NCBI GenBank assembly: GCA_003153555.1
Contig: PLZS01000082.1
Location: 62,001 to 126,000, forward strand
Source: Candidatus Melainabacteria bacterium
GTDB lineage: Bacteria; Cyanobacteriota; Vampirovibrionia; Obscuribacterales; Obscuribacteraceae
Reading direction: 5' to 3'
DNA length: 64,000 nt
Made by a program: the position numbers and the translations under genes. Below the pieces are notes generated by a model. It had not been told where the DNA came from. It ran no database searches and was given only the letters and a program-made list of their open reading frames with translations. Shown piece by piece: positions 62,702 through 64,000 of the stretch (position 1 is its first letter; each line of letters begins with the position of its first letter).

Positions 62702-64000
62702 CTGCCAATTGCGTTGTCTAAAGTTGTAATTAGTGACTAACTCCAGGTTGTGCGCTTGATCGACTGTTAAGTCTTTTTTGGCTAGCCGAGCGTAAAATTT
62801 GACGATGTTAGGTTCAAACTTCGCTAACGCGTCAAGCGTCAAGGGGCGCGTGCCCTCGGGTCCTTTAATGAGGGACTCAAGCAGTGGTGTTACTGCCGTT
62901 GAGGATCCAGTGTTTCCGAGTGCAGTGATCTCCTCGGGTTGCAGCGTACCTCCTTTGAACAACATGCTATTTGCGGACTGAATTACCGTGCGTATTTCAA
63001 CGCCCTTCAATACGTCCCGAGCCATAGCAGCAACATTTGGATCTGCATCGTTTACGTAATTCTTAACGACAGTAGCTATATATTCCGGTGGCTGAACATT
63101 TAGAGTTTGCAAGGCGCGCAAGCGAAGGCTGGGTACTTCTTGCAAGGCACTTAAAGCGACTGCTCTTTGATAGCCCTCAACGTGTCTGCCTAAATTCATC
63201 GCATACTCATATGCCAAGGCGCTACCCTCATCGGTGTGCATCCGGGTCACTTGCACTGCCAGACCCGGTAGATCGTTTTTGCCAAGCGCGACAAGCAAAT
63301 TAGCGTAAGAAGGGGCTCTCTCGTCAATGGTGCCAAAATAGCGCATGCGGCGAATAGCCAAATCGCGGGCGGGCATATTAGGCAAACCCTGTTCCCACAC
63401 AAAATTGAATTGCTCTTTTAAATCGGGGCTATACAACCGCGTCGCTAGATCAAACGCCCTTCTTCTGATGTCTGGAGTCGAGCCGTTGTGAGCGGCTTCT
63501 ACAACCGCTTCTTGTTCATTTTTGGTTCCGAACCGATCCAATAGACGCAAAGCGGCTTCCTGAGTGCGTGCATCTTTTGATCCAAGCTGCTCAACTAGCC
63601 GTTCACGCGCGAGCGGCAAAACTTGTTCTTCAGTAAATTTGACGCGGCTCCAAATCTCTTTCGCAAAGACACTTTGATCGCTCACAGGAGTGGTTCCCAT
63701 TTGCTTGGTTAACTCCTGGGCAATTACCGCAGAGCGTATTGGTGCCTTTTCGGCCATCTCCAAGAACCGGTCTACATCAGGATGCAAGAAAGCTTTGGAT
63801 CGATCCTCTGCCCATCGCTCACTGTCATTGCGCTTGGAATATTCTGTGACGTAATAACCATCTTTCTCAAGCAATGAAGCCTCGCCGTACAGGTTGTCTG
63901 CGGGCGGCACAAGGTGTCCATGCTCATGGAATAGAGAGCCTCGAACAATGTCTCTGAACGTACTTAGTGTTGAATCAGAACGGTTAGCTTGATAAAAGGC
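62663..64000 (-). CDS. C-terminal part of a peptidase-like modular protein (start outside window)
   Basis: The frame stays open to base 64000, so the start lies to the right. The visible 445 residues begin just before HEHGH (about residues 25-29 of the visible part), then SERWAEDRSKAF and EKAPIRSAVIAQEL, the same HExxH...ERW...QAP order as the 742-residue protein at 40961. A helical HEAT-like repeat region follows (ARTQEAALRLLDRFG; RAVALSALQEVPSLRLRALQ) instead of LRRs. An N-module cannot be seen because the gene is cut. A zinc peptidase with a repeat scaffold is likely; the substrate is unknown. Confidence 0.75.
   Translation of the reverse strand, partial: AFYQANRSDSTLSTFRDIVRGSLFHEHGHLVPPADNLYGEASLLEKDGYYVTEYSKRNDSERWAEDRSKAFLHPDVDRFLEMAEKAPIRSAVIAQELTKQMGTTPVSDQSVFAKEIWSRVKFTEEQVLPLARERLVEQLGSKDARTQEAALRLLDRFGTKNEQEAVVEAAHNGSTPDIRRRAFDLATRLYSPDLKEQFNFVWEQGLPNMPARDLAIRRMRYFGTIDERAPSYANLLVALGKNDLPGLAVQVTRMHTDEGSALAYEYAMNLGRHVEGYQRAVALSALQEVPSLRLRALQTLNVQPPEYIATVVKNYVNDADPNVAAMARDVLKGVEIRTVIQSANSMLFKGGTLQPEEITALGNTGSSTAVTPLLESLIKGPEGTRPLTLDALAKFEPNIVKFYARLAKKDLTVDQAHNLELVTNYNFRQRNWQSDRMEQLKQTVH

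Noticed and set aside
1..64000. CRISPR arrays, tRNA or rRNA genes, insertion sequences, prophage
   Set aside because: No regularly spaced long direct repeats, no tRNA arms or rRNA signature stretches, no transposase or integrase motifs and no phage structural genes were recognised. The tail-fibre-like protein at 20899 has a signal peptide and no phage neighbours.

Overview
The window reads as chromosomal DNA from a large-genome bacterium of middling G+C content. It has loosely packed genes on both strands, many secreted or membrane-anchored proteins of unknown function, two eukaryote-like Ser/Thr kinases, TPR, Sel1 and LRR repeat proteins, a DUF4388 protein, and single-copy housekeeping genes (dapD, tadA, hisS, mutL, an agmatinase-type ureohydrolase). 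GTG and TTG starts are common. This mix would fit a non-photosynthetic relative of Cyanobacteria (Melainabacteria/Obscuribacterales-like), but nothing in the window fixes the taxonomy, so that placement is low-confidence inference. No rRNA, tRNA, CRISPR array, transposase or prophage structural gene was recognised.

Layout. 1-2.7 kb: end of an unknown + gene, then a minus-strand pair (ClpA/B-like AAA+ protein, CYTH protein) with strong AAAGGAG sites. 3.4-5.4 kb: an unknown gene and a repetitive LysM-like protein facing each other across two near-identical terminators. 5.7-8 kb: a lysine/diaminopimelate pair (M20 peptidase and DapD, coupled). 8-12 kb: secreted protein, agmatinase and amidase, whose convergent ends lie in a 25-bp tandem repeat, then a decayed nucleotidyltransferase with its small partner gene. 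12-14.3 kb: tadA and a TPR protein. 14.7-19 kb: a G+C-rich block with strong ribosome sites (unknown protein, receiver-like protein, unknown protein, DUF4139 protein). 19.4-24.4 kb: hisS, several secreted proteins including a PDZ/VWA protein with a probable frameshift, and a GNAT acetyltransferase. 24.6-31 kb: NlpC/P60-like protein, a VIT/VWA membrane protein and a Band 7 protein. 31-37.8 kb: DUF4388 protein, SGNH-like protein, Sel1 protein, NCS1 permease and a secreted protein. 38-41 kb: PqqD-like/GT-A fusion and a kinase.

41-48.6 kb holds the most unusual locus: two large proteins (1444 and 742 residues) that share a roughly 80% identical N-terminal module of about 240 residues but carry different C-terminal parts. 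One has a transglutaminase-like Cys-His-Asp set; the other has an HExxH metallopeptidase-like domain plus LRRs. Between them lies a 281-residue protein made of a degenerate copy of that metallopeptidase domain plus LRRs, whose start codon shares one base with the 1444-residue gene's stop. A third copy of the peptidase domain, with an intact HExxH, runs off the right edge at 64 kb.

48.9-64 kb: beta-CASP metallo-beta-lactamase, M48 peptidase, degenerate GGDEF protein, D-lyxose isomerase-like cupin coupled to a TlpA-type thioredoxin, a membrane Ser/Thr kinase, a YHS/TRASH-like zinc-finger protein, a NarL-type two-component pair, and mutL.

Two themes cross the window. First, a short palindrome (CACC, six bases, GGTG; usual loop ANATAC) recurs at least six times, five of them just after gene ends. 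Second, one class of genes (AAA+, CYTH, receiver-like, DUF4139, beta-CASP) has visibly higher G+C and stronger ribosome sites than its neighbours. Two of these enzymes carry Asp-to-Asn changes at key acidic positions.
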